Of a stretch of 64,000 nucleotides of DNA, positions 9,906 through 20,961 are shown piece by piece. Made by a program: the position numbers and the translations under genes. The stretch is from positions 976,013 through 1,040,012 of the forward strand of contig MU006230.1 of NCBI GenBank assembly GCA_010093685.1, written 5' to 3'. The notes under the pieces were generated by a model. It was not told the origin of the DNA and made no database searches. It saw nothing but the letters and a program-made list of their open reading frames with translations. This DNA comes from Ophiobolus disseminans (lineage: Eukaryota > Ascomycota > Dothideomycetes > Pleosporales > Phaeosphaeriaceae). Each line of letters opens with the position of its first letter. Positions within the stretch are counted from its first letter, which is position 1.

Positions 9906-12900
9906 ATGCTTGCCGTTATCATTTGGGCTTTGGCGGCCCTGACAGCTGTGTCTGCGCAGCGAGTGAGCTCGAACGGTCGCTGTGGTGTGGCATACGGCGG
10001 TCGCGTCTGCAAAGGCTCATCGTTTGGCGATTGTTGTTCGCAGTAAGTTCATCCGTCTTACCGAAGTAGAGTGCGTGTACTGACGACGAGTTCTTAGATA
10101 TGGCTGGTGTGGTCGTACTACAGGTAAGGAGACGCATGCATACCGTGTTCCACCCACTTGCTGCCGGATTCGGTTATACACCAATCACATCGTCCCGGAG
10201 ATCAATCCGGGCGCTCGGGAGCCAATGAGCAACGACCCAACACCTGGGCACTGGTCGACAACAGGACGGCAATGGCACACCTCTGTTGCATGGCATATGC
10301 TAACCTGTTCATTTTATAGGGCATTGCGGAGTTGGTTGCAACTCTCTCTTTGGCGCTTGCTCAGATGTAGCTACATCTTCGGCCCGCTCTTCAACCATCC
10401 ACACCAGCACCCGCTCATCTGCGGCCGTTCCCTCGAGCATTCGATCTTCATCTTCCCCAGCTGCCTCCGCTACCATCAAGGTCTCTCCAAATGCACGTTG
10501 TGGGTCCTTTTACGGTGCCACGGGCGGATACAGCTGCATGGGGTCGAAGTGGGGAAATTGCTGCTCCCAATACTCATACTGGTTGGTCAATTGCGCAGAC
10601 ACGTCAAACAAATGCTGACAACCTGATAGCGGCTCTACTTCAGCGTATTGTGGAACAGGCTGCCAGCCTGGATTTGGTAACTGCAATGGCGCGTCCTCGT
10701 CAAGTCGCTTTTCAAGCGTATCCTCCTCCCGTCGATCGTCCAGCGTATCATCCTCAAGTCGATTGTCCAGCGCATTCTCCTCGACAGTCCAATCGATTTC
10801 TTCGTCTCAATCAAGCACTTCCTCGGCGACTAGGGCGTCATCGTCGTCCATTGCTTCATTGTTGACTTTGTCCTTGGCGTCAAGTTCGTCCTCAACCGCC
10901 GTTGCTACGACTCTGTCCGCATCATCAACGTTTGTGGCATCCTCGACGGGTGCGAGTTCTTCCGTGACCCAGTCTACGGTTTCGAGTTCCTCTGTGGTTT
11001 CCTTCACAGTTGTGAGTTCCTCTGTGACCTCCTCCACGGGCTCGAGTTTCTCGGTGGTTTCCTCGAGCTCCAGCCTATCTGTGGCAACCTCTTCGACAGC
11101 CTCTTCGGTGTTTTCATCGTCAGTCATCTCAGCCACACTAAACTCGGTTACCTCAACAGCCTCTTCCACCGTGAGCACTGCTTCAAGTGCCTCATCGAGC
11201 ACCTTCTCAGCCATTGTTTCCTCGAACTCCTCACCAACCGTTTCTTCGAGCAGGTCCCCCAGTGAATCTTCCAGTGAATCTGCTTCAGCTTCGCCATCTA
11301 TTACAACAGAGTCTTCTTCGCAGACTCCTTCAGGCAGTGCGTCTACTCCATTGAGCAGATCTGCGAGTGAGACTGCAGTCACCTCATCCGCCACCAAGAC
11401 TTCCTCCAGCACCTCTACAATCGAGACATCTTCCAGCGTATCTTCCAGCGTATCTTCCAGTTCGGCATCGTCCAGCCCATCCAGCACTCAGTCTTCCTCC
11501 GTCGATGCTGCTTCCTCAACCGTATCACAATCGTCCTTGGTCGCAGATTCAACCTCGTCTAACACGTCAACCACATCATCCTCTAGTGATGTGACAGCCT
11601 CTCCCACCCAGTCAGCAACTACGTCCTCCAGCGACTCAGCGACTCCATCTCCATCCAGCAGTCTTACACCTGTCTCTTCGAGTAGCTCTGTCATCGAAAC
11701 GATTTCCACTGCGTCGGCTGCTTCTCTGTCCTCCAGCGAAATGGCATCCGTCTCTTCGACGGCTTCAAATGCAGTGACATCTTCCAGTACTTCAGCCTCT
11801 CCATCTCCTTCCAGCGAGTCAGCCACTCCATCACCATCTACCCAATCGGCGATCCCGTCATCAACGGAGTCGGCAAGCTCGTCAACTTCGAGCGAGGCCC
11901 TCACTACGACATTGTCTAGTGTCGAATCGTCTCCATCTTTCACTGGCTCCGTCTTTGAATCTTCTATCAGTGCCTCAGCAAGCTTGTCGTCCTCTAGTGA
12001 GTCGGTAGCATCGTCTAGCTCGGCTCCTCTATCTTCTGTGAGCACGGTAAGCGTGAGCTCCACGTTTCTTTCATCGAGCTCGTCCGAGAGCATCTCTACA
12101 ACATCCTCAGCTGTACCAAGCTCATCTGATGTCGCATCGAGTGCATCTTCAAGTGCCGCGGAGTCCGCCTCTAGTACATCTACCGCTTTGTCAACTTCCT
12201 CGGATGCTGCCTCCATCTCTTCATCATTCGTTACATCAAGTAGTTCCACCGAGACAACGTCTAGTGTGTCATCTGATTCATCATCAACGGCACAAATCGT
12301 TTCAAGCTCTTCCCAGAGTATCGTCTCGAGCACGTCCTCCGACACCATATCGAGCACCGAGTCCTTATCGCTGTCAAGCACGCTTACACCAACGCCAACG
12401 ACGTTCGCTACGCTCGTATCGTCCAGCTTTTCCGCCTCGACGTCTTCGAGCTCTTCTATCTCCCTACCGTGCTTCAGCCCGCGGGCCTCAAACTATGTGG
12501 CAAATCCTGGATTCGAGACCGCCCCTTTTACGAATTCATGGACTTGGACGCAGGTTTTGCCTAACGCACCTAATAGATGGACTTTTCAGTCGTCCAGCTC
12601 AACTGGCATTGCCAAATCTGGTACCTATGGACTCAGAGGCACCACGACTAATTCAGGCGCAACTGCCATCGAACTCAAGCAAACCATTGGTGATCTGCCT
12701 CCTGGTACATCCATCAGCGTTGGGGGTTATGTTAAATCGCTTCGTCCGTCCACCAGCGCTATTACCACTACGTTCTTGCTCTTCTTTGATGATGTGCTAC
12801 TGGATCAGTTCCAGACCAACCCGGCAAACATTGGAGTTTACCAATTGATGACTTCTCCCTCAAGTATTCTTGTTACAGGAGGCAACAGCCACACACTCAA

Positions 12901-13582
12901 ACTCAGAGTTGAAACCGCCGGATATCAAGGAGCAACGTTCGCTGCCGACGATTTCTATCTCATTGTAACATCTGGGCCAGACGGCGCCGCTGTTTGCAAT
13001 CCGACGCCTGCGCCTACACCCAGCTGCTTCGCCGCCCCATCCGCCAATCTGGTTAAGAACCCTGGTTTCAACTACGACCCTGCATTCGAAACTTCAATGG
13101 CGTACTGGAGTGTGACCCAGGGCTCTGCATACTCCACAAATTCCTGGGTCTGGGACTACGCAGGGTACCCCAGCGGCAACGGATTCCTAGGCTATACAGT
13201 TCGCGAAGATGCCGGGAAAGTAGACAGCACACAATATCTCAGACAGGACAATATCGACATTCCCCAAGGAGCCGTCCTCGACTTTAGTGTCTATTTCAAC
13301 CCTCAACGAACAGGAAATACTGCTGACAAGCCTTTCTCGGTTACCTTGAAGTTTGACGACCAAGTGGTGAGATCCAGTACTCCCACTGTTTCTAATACTT
13401 GGGTCGTATTCGGGTCTACCCCTTCGGCACCGCGGCTCTCGGCAACTGGATCGGGCCCCCACTCTCTTTTGCTTGAAGTTCGGACGGGAGGCGTCGAAAA
13501 TGCTGACATTTACTTCGCTGATGACTTTTCGATTAAAGTGTTGGCGGGTCCGAATGGCCAGCGCATTTGTTACACGCCGTAG
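9906..13582 (+). CDS. Large secreted protein: two CBM18 modules, ~590-residue Ser-rich stalk, two C-terminal jelly-roll domains (4 exons)
   Basis: Exons 9906-10042, 10098-10123 (only 26 nt), 10320-10581 and 10630-13582 give 1,125 residues. Signal peptide 1-18 is followed by CBM18 modules at about 26-66 and 115-159, each with the CCSQY signature. A huge Ser/Thr/Ala/Val stalk runs from ~160 to ~752. Two tandem domains follow, about 760-935 and 940-1125. Both open with an NPGF motif (YVANPGFE, LVKNPGF) and end with ADDFYL/ADDFSI, as in CBM4_9/galactose-binding-like folds. The neighbour at 7212-8790 has the same plan with one such domain and a shorter stalk, so the two are paralogues. Function as wall-bound lectin or adhesin is inferred. 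The donor of intron 3 (GTTGGT) is weaker than the others but is required to restore the conserved YC-G of CBM18. Confidence 0.87.
10763..12470 (+). repeat. Low-complexity Ser-rich coding tract
   Basis: Degenerate runs of Ser, Thr, Ala and Val codons encode most of the stalk. There is no strict unit; TCC/TCG/TCA/AGC Ser codons are mixed, which keeps the minus strand free of stops for long stretches. Confidence 0.85.
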
Positions 13583-14616
13583 ATGCTAGGTGAAGCGATA
13601 GGGCGTTGTCTGTTGCGGTACACCGAATAATGTGTTATAGCCATGCTCTGTCAAGTACAAGGTAAATATATATGCGTCGCTCGCTATGATGAACAAAATT
13701 GCTTGAGTCCGAAGTTCTAGAAAACCAAGAGAGTTGAGCATGAAGATGCGGCCGAGCGCCAGAATGTTGAAAAGCGCGTCCAGCGAGATTATCAGAAGCC
13801 TGAGTTGGTCTGATGTCGGTGCAAGCTTGTTAGGAGTCACAACCTTGGTAGCGATTGATAGTTACAATTCAGGACGTCGGGTGATGATTACGCTTGAGGG
13901 CCTAAGGTGCGACCCATACGTCGCTGCCGCCCCGCACTTCTCATTGCAAAATTCTCCTGACCCACCACAACACCGCACCACTTTCAATTTTGCCCCAAGC
14001 TAATTTTGCACGATACGTATTACTCAACGTCTAAACTATCATCAAGTCGGTATTGGTCTAGGTAAGTAACTCCTCCATCGCTTTTCTGCCAACCATCGTC
14101 CTAACATTCTCAGTGGCTAGGATTTGTCGCTCTCATCAGAGTCAAACACTGGAAAGTGCCGACAAGGCCGGGGTTGTCAGTATTCCCATAGCTCCATTGT
14201 TCGATTCGTCAAACTAACGCCTATTAGCGATTCCCCGATACCGAAAAATGTTCTTTTTGCATCCCTTCAGGCTATGAGGATGTCAGCTCGATATTGCAAT
14301 GACATGACATCGCGCCCAGATCTTGACCTACCGCCATGACGACTCCCTTTTTTGCTCAGCATAGGAAAATTGCAAAGCCGTAAAAGGTGTAACAGCCCTT
14401 TACTGTAGCCGCTGTTCAATTCGCGTTGGTGGATGACAGCCCTGGCATCATTCGTCCAACATCCCACGATCGAGTGCCAACGGTTCTACTCTCCACGCCG
14501 TGTTGATAATGGACAACATTGCTCCAAGCTAGTCCTTGTGATTCAAAGGCTCGTTTCATGTCCAGTCATCTCGGACACCAAGAAGAACTGGCACTGCGAG
14601 GGAACGTATCAAAGGC
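13583..14616. other. Intergenic between convergent genes, no gene seen
   Basis: About 1.0 kb 3' of both flanking genes. Overlapping short frames only. Confidence 0.6.
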
Positions 14617-16047
14617 CTAGGAGCCGATAGCCTTCAGCCACCGTTCGAGATCGCCCATCAGACGCTCGCCAAGCTCTTCCTCAACAACGCAGTCCTGCCA
14701 ACTACACGTTACACACATCTCTCTGCCCTTGACAGTCATGATCGACACGGAAAGGGCAGCAGAAGGAGTCTCTGCACTCAAGAGCAGCTCAGCTCGTTGC
14801 AATGACCAGCTCTCGTTTCCGACAGTGGTGCTGCTTTCTCCATCGAGAACGCCCAAGTTGGTCACGAGCCAAGACAGGTATCTCATCCTTCGCATCTCGC
14901 TTCTCTGCTGACTGTTCCAATCCGGACAAAGCCTCATGATGCCTATCAAGTCATTTCGCGTTCTGGCGTCTAGTCTCGCTTGGATCTCTCGCCGGACACG
15001 GGCCGAGACGGACCAAATTACATTCATAACATCGGCTGTCAGGTTTCTCAGCATACGCGAGCGGATTGTGTTAACCAGCTTGGAGTCAAATTCGTGCTCC
15101 ACGACGGAAACGTAATTGCACATGGACTCTTTTGGGTTCAACCAAGGATATCGCGCTGTATTCGCCGGCAAAATATTGCGCAAATCGTATGGGGTTCTGC
15201 TTGCAAAGCCGGTTGCATCGTGGAGCGCAGTGGAGAGGGAGACTAAGCAAAGAGCTTGAATGAGCCCTGTCAGAGTAGTGTGGCGCAAGCGGCATGCGCT
15301 AATGAGGTTCACGACAGTATGTTTATCGATCGTGAAGTTGCGGAATTGGGTTTTGTAAGGAGAAGCTCGAATTGGAGCCCAGCGCGCGTGTGTTTCTCCT
15401 GGCGGGAAGATCCATTCTGGTTTCAATCCCTTCCACAGTTCTGATAACGCAAACCCAAGCGACACTGGCCACGAAGTAAGAATTTCCGGATTCGGTGGTA
15501 ACTTGTCAGACGGATCGGGCAGGTTGAGAATCCACTTGTCCGAGTTCTCGAAGCTCTCGACTATAGGGTCCTCGTCCTGGCTAGTGACCTCATTAAGATG
15601 TCGCAGCAAAGTTTCATGAAAAATCTTGCCACTCGACCCATCATGATGCGTGTGGTTCCATACGTACAATATCTCTATTGACTCGACCCCGATTTCATGC
15701 AAAACGACCACCCTCCAGCCAGGCTGACTTGCGAGATTCTCAAACCTAGAGTCAAGCTGAGCTTGCATCGACTCGACGTACAACTGTTGAAAACGGCTAG
15801 CGTCGTCCAAGGTAATCCATTGAACATGATTGCGAAGATCGAGGCGTTCAAGACCGACGAAGGTAGGGTTCTTGGTGTCCTCTCCTGTAATGCCAGTTTG
15901 GAGATGGGGTTGAGCGAGCACAACTCGAGAAAGGGCATCATAGAATCGGGCTTTGAGGACTGCAAGAGATTCTGGACGGACAAGCGCAGGTAGCGGAAAG
16001 TAGCGGCAAGCTATGATGGTTCCTCGGTACTGATCGAGAGTATGCAT
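14617..16047 (-). CDS. Alcohol acetyltransferase/condensation-like acyltransferase (HxxxD family)
   Basis: A 476-codon frame from ATG at 16047. The fold type is shown by HTHHDG near residue 131-136, which fits the catalytic HxxxD motif of CoA-dependent acyltransferases and alcohol acetyltransferases, and by the layout of a substrate channel half and a C-terminal half containing NLGVLDG. Such enzymes transfer acyl groups from CoA to alcohols or amines; the substrate here is unknown. The true start may lie upstream. A 48-bp GTGAGT..GCAG intron (16071-16118) would join a short exon starting with an ATG at 16150-16152 and add ~19 residues (MRAKSFAGWVAN...). A TATA-like element at ~16083-16093 lies inside that putative intron, so both starts remain possible. 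The neighbour on the right is divergent. Confidence 0.72.
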   Translation of the reverse strand: MHTLDQYRGTIIACRYFPLPALVRPESLAVLKARFYDALSRVVLAQPHLQTGITGEDTKNPTFVGLERLDLRNHVQWITLDDASRFQQLYVESMQAQLDSRFENLASQPGWRVVVLHEIGVESIEILYVWNHTHHDGSSGKIFHETLLRHLNEVTSQDEDPIVESFENSDKWILNLPDPSDKLPPNPEILTSWPVSLGFALSELWKGLKPEWIFPPGETHARWAPIRASPYKTQFRNFTIDKHTVVNLISACRLRHTTLTGLIQALCLVSLSTALHDATGFASRTPYDLRNILPANTARYPWLNPKESMCNYVSVVEHEFDSKLVNTIRSRMLRNLTADVMNVIWSVSARVRREIQARLDARTRNDLIGIMRLCPDWNSQQRSEMRRMRYLSWLVTNLGVLDGESSTTVGNESWSLQRAELLLSAETPSAALSVSIMTVKGREMCVTCSWQDCVVEEELGERLMGDLERWLKAIGS

Positions 16048-16152
16048 GGCTAGCTGGTAAGCCTCACTGTCTGCATCAATGAAGGGGTTTTATAGGTACA
16101 GTCCAATGACTGACTCACTGGCAACCCATCCCGCGAAGCTCTTTGCCCGCAT

Positions 16153-16709
16153 AGCTTCTTGTAGCGGCCATTGTCGGAGCTGGGAGAAGACCGCCTGCAC
16201 CAACTAAAGAGGTCGTAATCAGTGCGCGCAATACAGATAGTGAGTAAAAAGATTAGCGATTTACATTTATGTTTGGAGAGCAAAGAGGCGTGAATCTCAT
16301 CTCCTCCTGAGGAGGGTGAGATGATGCTTGTCGCACGGACCATGAGAGCTGCGCTGCGCCGCAACTGCAATCTCGCCCAACCTCTTCGCGAAACACATCG
16401 AGAAATTGTAGTGTGCGCTGACCATCGCTTTCAAAGTTGTACGTTCACTACCTATGGCCCACTTCACAAAAACTCGCAATGTCGGACCAGCATGCATCAT
16501 AGGTCGCTATCTTGTTCGGGTGTTCATTGCTCGATCGAAGAAATGGCGTCTGCGACCCGCGTTAAGGAGCAAAGTGGCGTCCAGTCGAGGCTGAGATCTC
16601 ACCCGCATTTCTGCAGGCGGAAACCACCGAAAGGCTGAACCTTAGCCTTGGACGTCCTGGAGAAGCTCCAAAGTCTTACATACCCGGCCGTGCCTTACGA
16701 TGCTACACG
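16153..16709. other. Intergenic between divergent genes, no gene seen
   Basis: About 0.55 kb upstream of both the acyltransferase and the GTPase fusion gene. Promoters of both expected; no clear element. Confidence 0.5.
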
Positions 16710-19700
16710 ATGGTAGACCCGCTGTCAATCACCGCTGGAGTACTGACTGTGATTACGGTCTCCACAAAAGTTATCATCCTCCTTAAACAGTTCCGCGATG
16801 AGGTCAGTGGCGTGGATGCGACGCTCACAGGCCTTCTCAACGACGTCTCCAACCTTCAGAAGGTCTTGGAGTCTATGCAAGAGACATTCGAGCATGATGA
16901 CATTAAATCGAACCTCCAAGGAACTGGTCATCCTGGGAACCACTGGAAGAACCTCGCGAGATCTTTGGACGACGGAGCAGGCACGTTGCGACAGTTAGCT
17001 AAGCTTTTAGAAGCTGTGGATAAGACGACATCTATCATCGACGGGCCAAGGAAGCAACTTCGATTCAAGATTGCAGTTGATCAAATTGCAGTTTACCGGG
17101 AACAGATTCAATCTTATCGCGCTGCACTAAGCCTTTCTCTAAGCACGGTTATTCTGTACGTAATTTTCGGCCTTCTTCACGACAAATTTCAGCCTTGCGC
17201 GCAACACTCACGAGGCTGTGTCTATGTCTAGCACTGCTATACCTTGTGCGACCTTGAAATACTGTCTGTCTTTGCATTGTACGCTGATAAGAATCGCAGG
17301 TGGAATCAGGTCAGCTTCCAGAGGTCGACGAACAAAATTCCTGGAAAAATCATCCCAACGCTCGACAAACTCTACGACGAGTTTCGAAGCCTTGGCGCCG
17401 CTCTCAATGCCAAGATTGATAAACTCCAGAAAGCTGTCTCAGGCCAGAATGATGAAGAGGCTCATGAGCTGGCTTCGATGAGCAATTTGAGAGAATGTGT
17501 CCGAGCCGCAGCTGATGTCGTCTCTACAGCATCATCCGCATTTACTGTGGACGCTAGCGACAAGAACGCTATCAAACATGGATCTGATTTCGGAGATCTT
17601 TTCGCACAGGAGACAAACGAAACGATGATGCGCTGGATGTCTTCCAACACTGTGTACGAGTATGACAGGATGAGCTCGCTTCCTGACCCACCCGAGTCAA
17701 CTACAGGCGACGCACATACCGAATATCAAACCGACAGCGACTCAGACCTAGAGAGCGATATCTTCCGAGCCTTATTCGATAATGCAAAGAAGCTCATGAA
17801 AGAGGGCGAGTTAGTTGGGGCAGAGCGCAAGCTCTGTAATTGCTTGACGAGGCTTAACGCAAATGCCAGCACATACTCACCCAGAAGTGCAGCAGCCGAC
17901 GACATATGCAGAGCAGATCTACTGGACCATCTCATTGAGGTCTACTATCTCCTGGGTTCTTGGACGAAAGCAAAGGCGATGATGATGGAGAAGCTTTCAA
18001 TCACCGAACGCCAGGTCGGCAAGAAAGACGAGTTCTATTTGGGGGATCTCCTGAAGCTTGCGGAGATACTAAGGAGAAATCATGAGTTTGTTGAAGCACA
18101 TCTACAAGGGCGGCGATCATTACGCGGCTTTAAAAGGCTCGGTAAATCTGGCATTGAAGGTTACGAGACATCTCTCATTTTCCTGGTACAGCTGTGCAAT
18201 GACGATAACAAGCTCGACGAGGAAGAAGCCTATACAGATCTACTCGGAAGTCACCGAACAGCAACAAATGCAGCGCTGCTAGGAAGCCGTCGAGCTTCAA
18301 CGAATGCAACGAAACAACGACGTCGCCGAAAGAATGGTTACGACACGACCCTGATATCCTCGGGCACTCAAGGGGGAGTATCAACAAAAACGCCTCCAAT
18401 TCCTTCCGATTCGGCTCGCAGTCCTCTTCCCGTTAGCAAAAAGCATAGCGAGGGGAAACTTGAGGTGGAAGAGCAGCGTATGTCAAAGCGGCAAAGCGAC
18501 GACACAGTTATGATGGACAGCATTACACCACAAACAGAATCACGATTTAGAAATTTGGTTGAAGATGAATATCACGAGATGATCTCAACTAAGCTCGATG
18601 CCCAAGCCATGTTTGAGCTCGAGTACGCTGATACTCGTATCAAAGAGAAAGCTACTAGTGGCAGATCTGGAAACTCTTCTGACACTATTACAGATGGTGT
18701 TACAGTTTCTCAAATCCCTGTGTGGGGCGAACCCGGAAGGGATAAGCATGAAATTCTTGAGCCTGAGATGCCAACATCTCTATCCTTACTACCGACCAGA
18801 GACGATTCGATACTATCCGGATCAACACTTGCTGGCAGCCAACAACATCACGGTTCCGGAGCGACAATTGACGTCGTGCAGCCCGACATGGCAGGAGATC
18901 AGCCAGTACAGAACGTGTCATTGACCTTGCAATTTCTTGATGATACCGTCGTGGAGACTCCATCACATGTGGCAGTCCCATCTCTTGATCGAACCTCAAA
19001 GCTCCGAGGCGAAAAGCAGCTAGTAGCGTCCGATCGAGCTGAACACCATTCACAACCCTCAAATAAAGAAGAAGAAGAAGAAGAAGAAGGAGAAGCAGTT
19101 CCAGAAGCCGCGCAAACCCCAGATATTGTTTTTCAGACAGCCACGCGGCCTTCGCTTGTTGCAAATTCTGCTGCTGCTGTGTCATGGACGTCAATATCGC
19201 CAAAACCGGAAGAGTACGGCTGGCTGGCAATGGATCAACGTATGCGACGAAATGTCTCAGATTCTCGCCTTCTACGCAACTGTGCTTATTCTAGAAACGT
19301 TGCCAACGAATCCTCCATCGTTGCAGATAAGCACCAGCGCGTGGCAACACCCATCGATGGTGAGCTTGCTCCACGGACTCCAGACTTCGAATCTTCGATT
19401 AGTGAAGCCATAGAGGGCTCGGAAACGACGTACAATGAGATGCTTTTGTGTCCCATTTGTAACGAGAGTCTTTCCGGCTTATTTGAGACATCAAGATCAG
19501 CACATGTAAACAGCTGCATCGATGGCGTTGCAATACCAATCTCAAATCTACGAACTAAAGATGGGTTACCGCCTACGCCAGTTACATCAGCAAAGTCAGC
19601 TTCCGATGATTTCTCAGACCCGCCTTTGGGGTTTTGGGCCTGTATGACCTGCAAGCCAGACTATTTGCAACGCCTCAGCAACGATATATGCACTTCATGC

Positions 19701-20590
19701 GGAGACCGACGAGCGACTCATTTCCCCAGTTCCATCAACGATTTCGAGCGGCAGCCGTTTGACCGATACCAGACTCTGTTCACCTCACTAAACCTACGTA
19801 TCTTGACCGCCAGTGAAGGAAGTGTGACGAGTCGTAAGATACTCTTATTAGGAGATCCATTTTGTGGGAAGACACAGTTAGCCAGGTAATACCCATCATG
19901 TCTAAATCGAATTTCAGTAGCTAAATGCTCCAGTTTTGGGGGCCACAGCAAAGTCACGAAGTTTGACGCAACATTCAATACGTTCAGCAAGATAGTGCCT
20001 CGTGAAGGACATGAAGTTGAGGTTGTCTGCTGGGATAGTGTTGGCATGGACTATTATGGTCTATACGGTCAACAATTCCAGCGCGGAGCACATAAAGGTG
20101 TCCATATGGTTTTGATGTGCTTCGATATTTCGGAACCTGATTCTCTCGAAAACGTGGAAGATGTAGTAGGTTCTTGAGTACATGGCAACGCATACATATC
20201 ATTGCTAACAAGTCCAAGTGGAATCCTGAGGCGAACAATCATCTCTGGCGTATTCCAAAAATTCTTGTGGGTTGCAAGAAAGATCTCCGCAATGATGTAC
20301 GGCGGACCATGTCAGTGTCACCATATAAGGTGAGATCTTGTCATTGCATCACGATGGATGCAAGCTGATTGCTCTTCTGCTGGCAGGCCGATAAATTGGC
20401 AATGCGCATCGGCGCCATTGCGTATTTTGAGACCACAGCCGTGGGTATGACGGGCTTGCAAGAGCTTTTCAACTACATTGCAGAGGCCTTGGTGAAGAGA
20501 AAGTCGAAGAAAGCTGGTGTTTTCCGTCGTCTTATATCGCGGGGAGAGAGACGAAGTTCTGGAGTCAGTGACAGTGGAGCTGAAGGTTGA
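16710..20590 (+). CDS. Helo-like/STAND N-terminal domain - helical repeats - zinc motifs - atypical Rho GTPase fusion protein (5 exons)
   Basis: Exons 16710-17155, 17300-19885, 19934-20165, 20219-20329 and 20387-20590 join in frame to 1,192 residues. The start MVDPLSITAGVLTVI is the hallmark of the Helo-like N-terminus of fungal STAND/NLR proteins. Residues ~306-462 look like TPR-type helical repeats (GELVGAERKLCNCL). After a disordered stretch come CPICNESL-x-H-x3-C (~865-887, UBZ4-like) and WACMTC-x12-CTSC (~927-946). The last ~195 residues are a Rho-family G domain: GDPFCGKT P-loop, WDSVG (G3), DISEPDSLENV, GCKKDLRND (G4) and ETTA (G5). The position of catalytic Gln63 is Met, and the Rho P-loop residues 14-15 are Pro-Phe, so slow or absent GTP hydrolysis is likely (inference). 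The tail is polybasic without a CaaX box. No NACHT/NB-ARC domain is present. Confidence 0.85.
19065..19092 (+). repeat. GAA trinucleotide run coding for a Glu tract
   Basis: Seven to eight GAA/GAG codons in a row inside the disordered linker of the GTPase fusion gene. Confidence 0.8.
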
Positions 20591-20961
20591 CATCTTTCCA
20601 TTTCCAAAGACAGGCGCTTAACGCAGGTTCCGGTATATGCCAACAAATTGATCAGAATCGAGTCCAAAGAAATCACTATGGGTCTTACCCGCAGGCCGAG
20701 GATTCGATAGTCGATCAACTCCTCGTGCATCCCAACAATGGAGCGAGCCGATCAATGTAGCGACACGTCACTTTGCTCTACCCTCTAAACTCGGCAATAG
20801 TGTTTCAAAAAGACAGAGATCCTTTTCATAAGATCGTGCGCTTGCGGCACGAAGCCTCTACGGAACAACCATTGCCGAGATCAATGCGGTCTACACTTGA
20901 TAGAGATGTTTTAGAAAGAAGCAGTATAGCGGTGATATCGTGTGCGTAGTCTGCACTTGTC
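20591..20961. other. Intergenic between convergent genes, no gene seen
   Basis: About 370 bp between two stop codons. Nothing recognisable. Confidence 0.6.

Noticed and set aside
10807..12381. Long Asp/Glu-rich open frames on the minus strand (226 and 297 codons)
   Set aside because: They are the complement of Ser/Thr codons in the stalk of the CBM18 gene; biased codons remove stops. No domain, and the plus strand has a complete spliced gene.
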